A DNA stretch of 64,000 nucleotides from contig NZ_CP061336.1 of assembly GCF_005473905.2 (NCBI RefSeq), forward strand, positions 3,526,501 through 3,590,500, given 5' to 3'. Positions 47,808 to 56,552 of this stretch are shown one piece after another. The notes under the pieces were generated by a model that worked only from the letters and a program-made list of their open reading frames with translations, searched no databases and was not told the DNA's origin. Each line of letters opens with the position of its first letter. Position 1 is the stretch's first letter. This DNA is from Ruminiclostridium herbifermentans. GTDB taxonomy: Bacteria; Bacillota; Clostridia; Acetivibrionales; DSM-1351. A program made the position numbers and the translations under genes.

Positions 47808-48133
47808 CTATTCCTCCTATTGCATTTCCGAAGCACATAATTATTACGTAAAATTTTGTCGTTTTTTAGAAATAATTATATTACTTGTGCTTATATGTAA
47901 TGTTTTTATACCCAAGAAATTATGGATATTTGGTCTATTTTATCTAATTATATACATAATTATTGTTGTAGTTTATAATATACTATTTTTTTTACTAAGT
48001 CAATTACAATCAGATAATGCTAAATAATAATTGGCTTTACTTTAAGTGAAATTCCATACTTTGAGTTGGTATGTATTATATCTTTTAGAAGCCTTACTTT
48101 CTATTTGATTACAATACAAAACAAGAATTATTA
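47808..48133. other. Intergenic between cargo candidates and structural genes
   Basis: AT-rich, with no supported gene. Its place suggests a separate promoter for the structural operon, but I cannot fix the boxes. Confidence 0.45.
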
Positions 48134-49216
48134 TTATCTGGGAGGTACTGTGTAATTTAGAGTCATGAGGACTTTGTTAATATCCTCTGTTGGCCACACT
48201 CCAGATTTTTCGAACTGCTCAAGCAATAGATTTATTTGCTCCATTTGTGCCTTTGGCCATTTGCCAGAAATAGCCGCAGACCTTGCCAGAATCATTTCCA
48301 GTTTTGAGACTTCACCGACAGATACTGACTCTGCTGTTGTCGCATTTTTCATATATTTAACATCCGACATATTCTTAACCATAGTATTATATGAATTGAT
48401 AGCTTGCTTTAGTACGATATCGTCAAGTGATATGTGTGTGTTTCCAGAATGCAGTAGTTGTCCGTATCCCAATTGATTTATTTGAACTGCATTACTAACT
48501 GCATTTTGTCTTTCTTTCGCTGAAGCACCAATTGGATTGTAGGGTCGACTAGCTAGCTGTTTATGGTAATCTGTATCTCCTACTAATAATCCACGCTGCA
48601 TCTCACGATACTCATCTGCATTCATTCCAGTTTGGTCAGGCTTCGAATTAGATCCAGTTCCGATGTGTGCTCTATGCAAATCATGTACCTCTTGATATGC
48701 AGGTGCAATGTTCTCTAGAATATGAGCATCTCTAGATTCTTTTCGTGGTAACCAGCCATCTGCTAGCACTGCATAACCAATAGTATGTTCTGACTGGTGT
48801 GTTGAACCAGAAACCACTTTTCCAAAAAGTTCTGTAAGTCGTTCCTGCTCTTTAGACTTGGCACCATGTTGACCAATATTAAATCGTATACTACCCTGCG
48901 GAAGTCCTATTACAAACATTCTATTCGAACTAGTTTTTCCCGCCTTTTTAATTTTTGGGGGTATGCGACTGGAACCCTTTTTATTTGTTTTAACTATTCT
49001 TTTACTTCTTGTTAACTGTAACGTACCCGCTTTATTTACTTGTGGATTTATTGTTGCATTTTCTATCAGTTTATTTTGAACAACTATACTAGATAGATTA
49101 TCTACAAACTGAAAACCTTTCTTCCCTTTGCTTTTCTTTTGAGTGACTGAATTGGCTGTCATTCTGCTTTTATTCTCTGTTTTTTTTCTTCTTTCTTCTT
49201 TGCTGAATACATCCAT
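48134..49216 (-). CDS. Candidate eCIS cargo with SRM-N leader, unknown C-terminal domain
   Basis: This protein has 360 residues. The N-terminus SKEERRKKTENKSRMTANS, then KKGFQFVDN, closely resembles the leaders of the 50191 and 54173 genes. The C-terminal 250 residues form a His-rich globular domain (STHQSEHTIGYAVLADGW, EVHDLHRAHIGTGS, YREMQRGLLVGDTDYHKQLA) that I do not recognise but that looks like an effector. ATG 49216 is chosen because the conserved leader starts there; a coupled start at 49288 would add a hydrophobic 24-residue piece not shared by the others. Cargo function is inference. Confidence 0.7.
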   Translation of the reverse strand: MDVFSKEERRKKTENKSRMTANSVTQKKSKGKKGFQFVDNLSSIVVQNKLIENATINPQVNKAGTLQLTRSKRIVKTNKKGSSRIPPKIKKAGKTSSNRMFVIGLPQGSIRFNIGQHGAKSKEQERLTELFGKVVSGSTHQSEHTIGYAVLADGWLPRKESRDAHILENIAPAYQEVHDLHRAHIGTGSNSKPDQTGMNADEYREMQRGLLVGDTDYHKQLASRPYNPIGASAKERQNAVSNAVQINQLGYGQLLHSGNTHISLDDIVLKQAINSYNTMVKNMSDVKYMKNATTAESVSVGEVSKLEMILARSAAISGKWPKAQMEQINLLLEQFEKSGVWPTEDINKVLMTLNYTVPPR

Positions 49217-49291
49217 TACCACCCTTACTGAATCAAGTGTCTGTTCTTCTATCCAATATTCAAAAAGCAACCATAATAACTGAAGCATTAT

Positions 49292-50191
49292 CTAGAGTTC
49301 GTCTTCTGAATCAGAATCATGTTGTTCCATAAAACCAGAACCCCTAATGAACCGCGCCGGTATGGTCAATAATTCACCTTTTTCTGGCTGTGCAACTCTT
49401 ACTTGATGCTCATCATCTCTTCTTACATACCCTCGAAGTCGATCATCTCGTACTCTATCTAATAACATTTTACTTGTAAATACCTCCAAATGCTGTGCAT
49501 CTTTTTTACCTTTTATTTTAGCTCGTGCTATTTTTCGTAATTTTACCTCAATTTCTTGATCGCCATAAATTACGCCATCATTTTGCTTTGGTCCTGTGAA
49601 AGATATTCGATCACTTTCCCCCTTATTGATACTTGTTTGATCTAACTGTTCTTCCGCTGTAACAGCTATTCGGCCAGCAGGTGCTAGTCCGTGTTCAGTT
49701 ATATGTGCTTTTCCTTGCCCTCTCCTATTTTGGGGATTTCTAAAATCCTTATCTCTTCTTGTAACTATAAGTGGTATTCCACTCAATTGTCTTTCTCTTT
49801 CCAAAATCTGCTGCCTTTTCTTTGCAGCTTCTTGTGCTTTTAATTCTTCCTCCTCAGCTCTTTTTTGTCTTGCTATTGCTTTTTTTTCCTCTCTTATACG
49901 TTCCTCATATTCCTCCAACGCTTCATAATCATATTCTTCATCATCTTGAAGATCATAAAAATCATCTTCTTCCATTCTTGTTTTCCCATCTTTTGATTTT
50001 ATAAATACCACCATTTGAATAGGCATATTATTTGAAAAATTATCTTTATTACTCTTCAACTGAATACTTTGTTTGGTTTCTGGTCTTTTGTAAAAATCAA
50101 AACCTTCCTTAGAACAGCTTTTTCTCTGAGGAACATAATTTGAAACTGTCCTACTTTTATTTTCTTTTTTCTTACTTACGTGTTCATACAT
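49292..50191 (-). CDS. Candidate eCIS cargo with MYE leader and coiled coil
   Basis: This protein has 299 residues. The leader MYEHVSKKKENKSRTVSNY, then KEGFDFYK, is shared with the 54173 gene and the 49216 gene. An acidic patch and a highly charged coiled coil (75-135) follow, then a C-terminal globular domain (about 140-285). The domain has KAHITEHGLAPAG, SFTGPKQNDGVIYG and IPARFIRGSG, and I do not recognise it. AGGAG precedes the ATG. An injected toxin is plausible from context only. Confidence 0.7.
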   Translation of the reverse strand: MYEHVSKKKENKSRTVSNYVPQRKSCSKEGFDFYKRPETKQSIQLKSNKDNFSNNMPIQMVVFIKSKDGKTRMEEDDFYDLQDDEEYDYEALEEYEERIREEKKAIARQKRAEEEELKAQEAAKKRQQILERERQLSGIPLIVTRRDKDFRNPQNRRGQGKAHITEHGLAPAGRIAVTAEEQLDQTSINKGESDRISFTGPKQNDGVIYGDQEIEVKLRKIARAKIKGKKDAQHLEVFTSKMLLDRVRDDRLRGYVRRDDEHQVRVAQPEKGELLTIPARFIRGSGFMEQHDSDSEDEL

Positions 50192-50457
50192 AACACTTTA
50201 CTCCTAAGTTAAATTTATCCACCATGATAGTTATTTTACACATCTTTAAGTTGAAAATTTTAGAACAAGTTTAGCTTCAAACTAAGATTAAAATAAACTA
50301 GCACAATGAGTTAGAATTAAATATCAGCTAAATATCTTTATCATTAATAACAACTGCTAGTAACAAATAATTTTGACTATCATTATCAGTTTATTAGATA
50401 ATAACCACTATTCACAGAATTACCATCCAATAGTATTCAATATAATAAAATTCAACA

Positions 50458-51066
50458 CTATTCTTCATTCCCTGTATAGTTTTGAGCCTTTGCTCCCATC
50501 ACATCCGCCTCATATTCTAGTCCTGGATTGTCATTCACCTTAATACCTTGCATCTGCATAGTTGGCTGTACTCTTCCTTGTGCCTGCTGTACCACATGCC
50601 ATGCTTCATGAGGAAGATATTTTTCCTGTCCTGCTGCCACATGGATATCCCTTCCCTGTGTATATGCTAATGCTCCCACCTGTGCAGGTTTATCTGAATT
50701 GTAATGAACTCTAACATCACTCATATCCATACCAGAAAGTTTTTCTATCCCTTCCATTAATCTATCTGGCATTCCAGTATTGTTTATCTTCTTATTAACA
50801 GGCTCAAGCGTTTCTCTTACTGGCGAATCTTCCTCTCCTAACTTTGCTTTTCTTTGAAGAATTTCGTCATTAAATGAATTCATAGGCAACTTACCTTCTG
50901 TATTTTTCTTAAACTGCACTGAATTAGATTCTGCAAGCAAGGTATTAGATGCTTTTGCAGCATGTTGAACAGACTTAATAGAAGGAACTTTTCGCATTTG
51001 CAATTTATTATCTGATTTTATTTTCTGGACTTCTTTATCATTCTTTTTACTTTTTTCTGCAAACAT
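50458..51066 (-). CDS. DUF4157 (eCIS core domain) protein
   Basis: This 202-residue protein has a basic leader (MFAEKSKKNDKEVQKIKS), a linker, and a DUF4157 domain from about 98 (MPDRLMEGIEKLSGMDMSDV) to 195. The domain has the zincin-like motif HEAWHVVQQ near 154. DUF4157 is a hallmark of eCIS loci and is thought to be a cargo-associated metallopeptidase-like domain. Here it is nearly alone, without a long toxin tail. AAGGAAGG precedes the ATG; the ATPase is 46 bases upstream. Confidence 0.9.
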   Translation of the reverse strand: MFAEKSKKNDKEVQKIKSDNKLQMRKVPSIKSVQHAAKASNTLLAESNSVQFKKNTEGKLPMNSFNDEILQRKAKLGEEDSPVRETLEPVNKKINNTGMPDRLMEGIEKLSGMDMSDVRVHYNSDKPAQVGALAYTQGRDIHVAAGQEKYLPHEAWHVVQQAQGRVQPTMQMQGIKVNDNPGLEYEADVMGAKAQNYTGNEE

Positions 51067-51112
51067 TTTATTCGCCTTCCTTAATTACAAACATTTGATT
51101 ACAAACATTTGA

Positions 51113-53266
51113 TTACAAATATTCTTCTATATCATCTAAAATAACCATCTTCCCAATTTTCTTAAGTTCTGTTAAAGCAGCTTTTATAATGTGTCTATTC
51201 CCTATTGCTTCATTTTTTTCGGCTGCAATAAATGCTGCAGCTAATGCAATATTTTTTATATTTCCTCCGCTAACCTCAAATTTTTCGGCAATCCAAGGAA
51301 AACTAATGTCTTCCGATAAAGGAGTTTCTTTTGGAAATAAAGAACGCCAAATCATTTCTCTATGAGCTACATCTGGAAATGGAAACTCAACAACAAAATT
51401 AAAACGCCGCAAAAAAGCATCATCAATATTCTTTATATAGTTAGTAGCTAGAACGGTGACCCCTTCGTAATCTTCAATTCTTTGCAGCAAATATGCCGTT
51501 TCTACATTTGCATGTCGGTCATGAGAGTCCTTAACCTCAGTTCTCTTGCCAAAAATAGCATCAGCTTCATCGAAAAAGAGAATTGCATTACTAAGCTGTG
51601 CCTCATCAAAAATTTCTTCTAAATTCTTTTCTGTTTCTCCGATATATTTACTTACCATTTTAGAAATATCCACTTTGTAAAGTTCAAGTTGAAGTTCATT
51701 TGCCACAACCTGTGCAGCCATGGTTTTTCCAGTACCCGGAGGTCCTGAAAAAAGCATACTGAGCCCCTTTCCATAGAAAAGTCTTTTATTAAATCCCCAA
51801 TCCCCGAATACCTTCTGCCTGAATTTCATTTGGTTGCAAGCATCAATAAGTAAATTCTTTGCATCTTCTTGAAGAATAATATCATTCCAATAAAATTTTG
51901 CTTCAATTTTTCTAGCCTTGGTTATGAGGTGAGTTTTTCCATTATGATAACAAGCAGAATTAAGACTTTTTATATCTATCCCCTCTGTCTTATTCTTAAT
52001 TCCTGCTGCATTAATCTTTGCTAATTCAAGCGTATCCATTATCTGACCTGGTGTAAATCGGAATTTAGACGCAAACTCTCCCCAATTAACTGAAGTGCTG
52101 AATATATAATTCTTTCCCATCTCCTGCCAAAGTATCTTTCTCTCTTGTTCATCAGGTAATTCTAATAAAAAGTGAAGGATAGGATTTTTTTGTTCTTGCA
52201 AATATTTTTTCATGGAATATGTAGAAAGAATATAAAATATTTCACCATTTTGAAATTCTTTTATGTACTCTGTTTTTAGCTTAATCAATGCGTTTATTAG
52301 TTTATCTTCAACGGCATCTGGGGTATCTGGCATTTTTACTGCAAGAACTGCATTTTGTAGAATGGTTTCACACAGGATTAATTTTATTAGTTTTTCAGAG
52401 CTTGTATCCGATAAAAATAACTTCATATCCACTATTAACAAAGTTCTGCCTAAGCTTTTGCATAAATGCCTGAGCTGAAATGTTTTACCTGTTCCACAAG
52501 CTCCTTGCAGGTGAATTAGAATGGTTTCTCTTTCCTTCAATTCGGTTGTATAATAATTCTGAAGCTTTTTCTGTAGTTCTGTCTGAATAAGAAGCGGAGA
52601 AATAATGTCATCGGGATGAAATATCTCAATATAACCTTCAAGTTCTTGTGGAAGCTTATCTATGCCCAATAGATAGAATATAATTCTTTCATCTAGGCGC
52701 ATTTCTCGATTTTGAGCATTTAGATTCCATGGTGAATCAGAGAATAGAAATTTCTGCAAAGAACCGCCACAAAACCACTGTCTTTTGTTCTTAATAATTT
52801 CTGCGGCATCATCATATAATATTTTTAATACAATTTCCAGTGTAGGATATTTGATTGAAGTGTCATCGGCAATAAGTCCATATACTTTTTCATATTTGGG
52901 ATGCAGTTCAGCTGCAAAACTCATGATCACGATTTGCCTTTCCAGCCATGAAAGAGAAAATTTCTCGCATAAAAAATCCAATTTATTTCTTTGTGTGTTA
53001 TTCTTTAAACTCATTTCCCTTGAAATATATTCATTTTTTAAATGCTGTAGTTCTTCGGCATTTTGAGAATCTACATCATTTGTGAAAAGCCTGAATATTT
53101 CGATAAAATTCATTGAAAAACCACGGTTTGAAGATTCAATACATAGGTTTTGAATCATAATGAGTAGTCTTAGTATTTTAATATCAAGAATTTCAAGTAA
53201 ATCAAGGATATAACCGTCTATATCCTTATTTTTTAATGATTTTTTGTGTGTACTTCTTTTCACCAT
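51113..53266 (-). CDS. eCIS AAA+ ATPase (Afp15-like)
   Basis: This 717-residue protein has two ATPase modules. The first has Walker A GACGTGKT near 260 and a degenerate Walker B. The second is complete: Walker A GPPGTGKT near 510, Walker B AILFFDEADAIFGKR, sensor LATNYIKNID, and arginine finger region DAFLRRFNFVVEF. The N-terminal 230 residues are helical. Such ATPases are found in almost all eCIS loci and probably help assembly or cargo loading. AAAGG precedes the ATG. Confidence 0.9.
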   Translation of the reverse strand: MVKRSTHKKSLKNKDIDGYILDLLEILDIKILRLLIMIQNLCIESSNRGFSMNFIEIFRLFTNDVDSQNAEELQHLKNEYISREMSLKNNTQRNKLDFLCEKFSLSWLERQIVIMSFAAELHPKYEKVYGLIADDTSIKYPTLEIVLKILYDDAAEIIKNKRQWFCGGSLQKFLFSDSPWNLNAQNREMRLDERIIFYLLGIDKLPQELEGYIEIFHPDDIISPLLIQTELQKKLQNYYTTELKERETILIHLQGACGTGKTFQLRHLCKSLGRTLLIVDMKLFLSDTSSEKLIKLILCETILQNAVLAVKMPDTPDAVEDKLINALIKLKTEYIKEFQNGEIFYILSTYSMKKYLQEQKNPILHFLLELPDEQERKILWQEMGKNYIFSTSVNWGEFASKFRFTPGQIMDTLELAKINAAGIKNKTEGIDIKSLNSACYHNGKTHLITKARKIEAKFYWNDIILQEDAKNLLIDACNQMKFRQKVFGDWGFNKRLFYGKGLSMLFSGPPGTGKTMAAQVVANELQLELYKVDISKMVSKYIGETEKNLEEIFDEAQLSNAILFFDEADAIFGKRTEVKDSHDRHANVETAYLLQRIEDYEGVTVLATNYIKNIDDAFLRRFNFVVEFPFPDVAHREMIWRSLFPKETPLSEDISFPWIAEKFEVSGGNIKNIALAAAFIAAEKNEAIGNRHIIKAALTELKKIGKMVILDDIEEYL

Positions 53267-53486
53267 ATGTTTGTACCTTTCTAACTACATGTGTTTGATT
53301 TATCACTGTACATATAAAAATATTACCATACTAATAATATTTGGACAATTAGTTAATGTATGGTTTTATAATACCTGAATTGCCCAAATTCACAAAATGA
53401 TGCTGGCGACTTCTTAATATGCCAAAAGAACGGCGAATACACGAAAGGTAAACTTTGCATTTTTTCAGTCAACCCAGTATTCTTTT

Positions 53487-54173
53487 TTATTCCTCCTCAA
53501 CACCATGCAAATGATGAATTTGCGCTCCTCTTAGACCCAATACAGGATGTGCATATTTATCTCTTTGCTCTTTGATAGTACGTTTTCCATGTTCATCGGA
53601 GGTAACTCTAGCTGATCTTGTTGCATATACAAAGCGTGTCTGTTTATTCACGCCCATGTTAGGTACAAGTTTTCCATTTACGATTCTAGATTCATTCATT
53701 TTCAATCTTTCCATCATAAAACGTGCCTCTGCATGTTGATCTTCGGCAGACATTTTAACTACAGTACTAGTACCAGCCTGTCCTCCGCCCCCCCAAGTTC
53801 TTGTACTTGCTACAAGCCTAGATGCATTTCCCATAGTAGTTCCAGGAGGTACAAGATGTTTTTTTGAAAAAGCTGATGTAGTTGCTACTTTAGGCATTTC
53901 AACCAATGTTCTCTTTTTTGCTTCATGAAATGCTTTCGTTTCCGCTTTATGTTGATCCATTTGTTGTTTTGTCATAGTACACTTACTTGTTTTATGTTCT
54001 TTACTGCCACATTTACTACATGGCAATTGACATTGAAGTAAGTTTTGATTTTTAGTTCCCAAAGAATCATTTACAAACTTAAATCTTTGTTTTACACTAT
54101 GTTTATTTTTAGTAATGGAATTAGTAGCAACGCTGTTTTTATTATCTTTGAACTTCCCCGCTCTTTCATACAT
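53487..54173 (-). CDS. Candidate eCIS cargo with MYE leader and CCHC zinc knuckle
   Basis: This 228-residue protein begins MYERAGKFKDNKNSVATNS, then KQRFKFVND, the shared leader. Residues about 53-66 form a CCHC zinc knuckle, CSKCGSKEHKTSKC, which is uncommon in bacteria and typical of nucleic-acid-binding proteins. The C-terminal domain has AEDQHAEARFMMERL and ends HPVLGLRGAQIHHLHG. A nuclease or a deaminase-like domain (HAE motif) is possible, but no PCxxC partner is clear. It is the first gene of the minus-strand cluster; AAGGAGGG precedes the ATG. Confidence 0.72.
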   Translation of the reverse strand: MYERAGKFKDNKNSVATNSITKNKHSVKQRFKFVNDSLGTKNQNLLQCQLPCSKCGSKEHKTSKCTMTKQQMDQHKAETKAFHEAKKRTLVEMPKVATTSAFSKKHLVPPGTTMGNASRLVASTRTWGGGGQAGTSTVVKMSAEDQHAEARFMMERLKMNESRIVNGKLVPNMGVNKQTRFVYATRSARVTSDEHGKRTIKEQRDKYAHPVLGLRGAQIHHLHGVEEE

Positions 54174-54935
54174 GTATCAAGACCCTCCTTAATTATTTGA
54201 TATTATAAATTCACCTTATATATATCCTTTATACTAATACATTAATTTAATTTGCTGTGCTACTTTATTTTTACTGAATTCGCAAGTAAACTGCATAAAA
54301 TAAACTAGTATAACAAAATAATTTATTATCTGACAAATCACAGTACTTTTTTAAATATTACCATATCAATAATATTTAAACAATTATTATGCAGGGTTAA
54401 TGAAGTAACGCTGGTGGGTTTCTATACAAAAACATAAAGGGGCAAATAGATCTTCGGAATTAAATATATATTTCACTGGCATACTATTTCTTCAACAAGT
54501 TATAGGTATACATATATTTCAACCCATGTTCATATTTTCTTACAACATTATTTTATCTTTTTGTTTAGTTTTCGACAAAATAATCCGATATTATTATTTG
54601 AGCAAAAAGCAACATACGTATTTATTAACAGGAGGATTACAAATATGCTTTAAGATACTAATAATATATAAAGACTTTATAAAATATGTTTACTCATAAC
54701 CTTACATAATAGTGCCAATTAAAAAACATTATATACTGAAGTTGGAGCATATTCAGATAAACTAATTACATATGCAAATTTATTCTTCTTTTACCATTTA
54801 TTACATGACTTTTTTCGTACATTTTTTACAATATACAACTATTTTACTGTTAAGTAATAATAAAAACTTTACGATACTAATTGTATGAATTACAATACAC
54901 TCATAGTTGATCTATCTAGTAGGAGGTTATATCTA
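54174..54935. other. Divergent intergenic region with decayed copy of the chemoreceptor start
   Basis: The only coding trace is 54629-54710, which resembles the ribosome site and first 20 codons of the chemoreceptor gene. Confidence 0.55.
54629..54710 (+). pseudogene. Remnant copy of the chemoreceptor 5' end
   Basis: GGAGGATTACAAATATGC here parallels GGAGGTTATATCTAATGC at 54922-54939, and the match continues through TAATATA, AAAG and GTTTACTCATAAC. The frame ends at once (ATG CTT TAA). It is a partial, decayed duplication lying about 290 bases upstream of the intact gene. Confidence 0.55.
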
Positions 54936-56417
54936 ATGCAAAATAATACTTATAATATAAAAAGGGTTCATAAGGTAAGTTTACTCATAACTTTTTCTGT
55001 ATGTTTTCTTCTAGGCACTCAATCCTTTGTAATTGGTGGTTTAAGTCGTTTCATGGAGTTTATTATTCCAGCATCTGTTATCTTTCTTAGTGCTTTGGCA
55101 AACTACTTTATTCCTTCAAAAGACAATGTAAAAGGATATTTGTTTTGTCTGATACCCTTAATGGTATCCATTGTACTTTTTTATTTTAATGAATTTTCAC
55201 AGCTAAAGCATTATATGGTATTTTCCACCGTTGCCTTATGTTCTTTATACTTTAAAAAAGAGTTTATCGTCGTCCATGGAATTATACTAAATATCTTATT
55301 GATTTCAGTATATATTCTAAGACCTAATAATTTAATGGGCAGTGACACTAGCTTAACTTCTTTTGTACCTATCGTTGTATTACTAAACATAATTCTCGCT
55401 ATATTGTATTTCTTAACTAAATGGGGCAGTGAGTTAATTTATGAATCAAATCAAAGAGAACTTAATGCTAAAGAGTTATTGGATAAATTGCAAGAAACCT
55501 TTAGCAATGTTGAGAGTAGTGCAAGTATTCTTGAAAACAGCATAACAAAACTCAATGGCAATATTATTACTATTGAAGAAGAAAGCAAAAATGTAACTAA
55601 ATCTATGCATGAAATGGCTAAATCAATTCAAGAGGAAGCTTCTAGCGCATATAATATTAATGAATCAATGGTTAATTCTCTTGAAATAGTTAATGAAACC
55701 TTAGATATATCTAAAGGTGTAATTGATAAAACAGATGAAATGAATAAAGCCTTTAGCGAAGGCTGGAGCAAAATAGAGCAGATGGACAATCAGATGAATA
55801 TCATAGGCTCCTCCATAACTACAGCAAACGTTACTGTATCTGAATTACAAACAAGTATGAAAACAGTTAACAGCTTACTTGAAGAGATAACTCAAATTGC
55901 AGAGCAAACAAACCTTCTTGCACTTAATGCAGCTATAGAATCTGCCCGTGCAGGAGAACACGGTAAAGGTTTTGCAGTAGTTGCCGATGAAGTAAGAAAG
56001 CTTGCAGAACAAAGTTCAAAAATTGTAAGCAACATTTCTAACGTAACTACAGCGCTATTTAATAAATCTCAGGAAGCTGCTGAAAAAGTTAATAATGGTG
56101 AAACTGCAACAAATAAAGGACAAGAACTTGTTAAAAATATATCCTCTTATTTTATGTACTTAAAAAAATCTTTTGAAGACACAATTACTGATATTTCTAA
56201 GGGAATGAACAAAATTGAAAGTGTTACAGATATATTCAAGGACACTCAAAATCAAATACAAAATATGGCAAGTATTGCAGAGGAAAATGCAGCATCAACT
56301 GAAGAAGTATTAGCAACTACTGAAAACGAACATAAAGAATTACAAGAAATCTCTAGCTCTGTAAATGTTATACATGATTTAAGTCAACAGCTTATAACTA
56401 TGGTAAATAAGAACTAA
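54936..56417 (+). CDS. Methyl-accepting chemotaxis protein
   Basis: This 493-residue receptor has a multi-helix N-terminal membrane domain of about six helices (17-180), with no large external sensor. A coiled coil leads to the MCP signalling domain, whose conserved hairpin tip reads [20 protein letters not shown] then [18 protein letters not shown] is not obvious. GGAGG nine bases before 54936 supports this start over an upstream ATG at 54885. A terminator follows. The ligand is unknown; membrane-embedded sensing is likely. Confidence 0.92.
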   Translation: MQNNTYNIKRVHKVSLLITFSVCFLLGTQSFVIGGLSRFMEFIIPASVIFLSALANYFIPSKDNVKGYLFCLIPLMVSIVLFYFNEFSQLKHYMVFSTVALCSLYFKKEFIVVHGIILNILLISVYILRPNNLMGSDTSLTSFVPIVVLLNIILAILYFLTKWGSELIYESNQRELNAKELLDKLQETFSNVESSASILENSITKLNGNIITIEEESKNVTKSMHEMAKSIQEEASSAYNINESMVNSLEIVNETLDISKGVIDKTDEMNKAFSEGWSKIEQMDNQMNIIGSSITTANVTVSELQTSMKTVNSLLEEITQIAEQTNLLALNAAIESARAGEHGKGFAVVADEVRKLAEQSSKIVSNISNVTTALFNKSQEAAEKVNNGETATNKGQELVKNISSYFMYLKKSFEDTITDISKGMNKIESVTDIFKDTQNQIQNMASIAEENAASTEEVLATTENEHKELQEISSSVNVIHDLSQQLITMVNKN

Positions 56418-56432
56418 ATAAAAATAAAACTC

Positions 56433-56472
56433 AAACGTCCAAAGCTTGGTGAAATAAGCTTTGGACGTTTTT
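56433..56472 (+). terminator. Rho-independent terminator after the chemoreceptor
   Basis: CGTCCAAAGCTT pairs perfectly with AAGCTTTGGACG and is followed by TTTTTC. Confidence 0.85.
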
Positions 56473-56552
56473 CATTCATAGTGCTCTATCAGAGAATACT
56501 CTTTATACCAGCAAAATTTAGTGTTCTACCTTTCCGTCATAATTATTTTAAT

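Larger units (their letters stand above)
26914..54173. other. Extracellular contractile injection system (eCIS) locus
   Basis: The locus has sheath, two tubes, tail terminator, LysM hub, spike, gp25, two baseplate proteins, AAA+ ATPase, a DUF4157 protein and a PAAR-like tip. There is no capsid, terminase, portal, integrase or lysis gene and no T6SS membrane complex. That separates it from prophages and T6SS. Order and content resemble Afp/PVC-type particles but include proteins those lack. Confidence 0.9.

Noticed and set aside
26914-54173. Prophage or T6SS interpretation of the tail genes
   Set aside because: There is no capsid, portal, terminase, integrase or lysis gene, and no TssJLM-type genes; the AAA+ ATPase, DUF4255 and DUF4157 genes point to eCIS.
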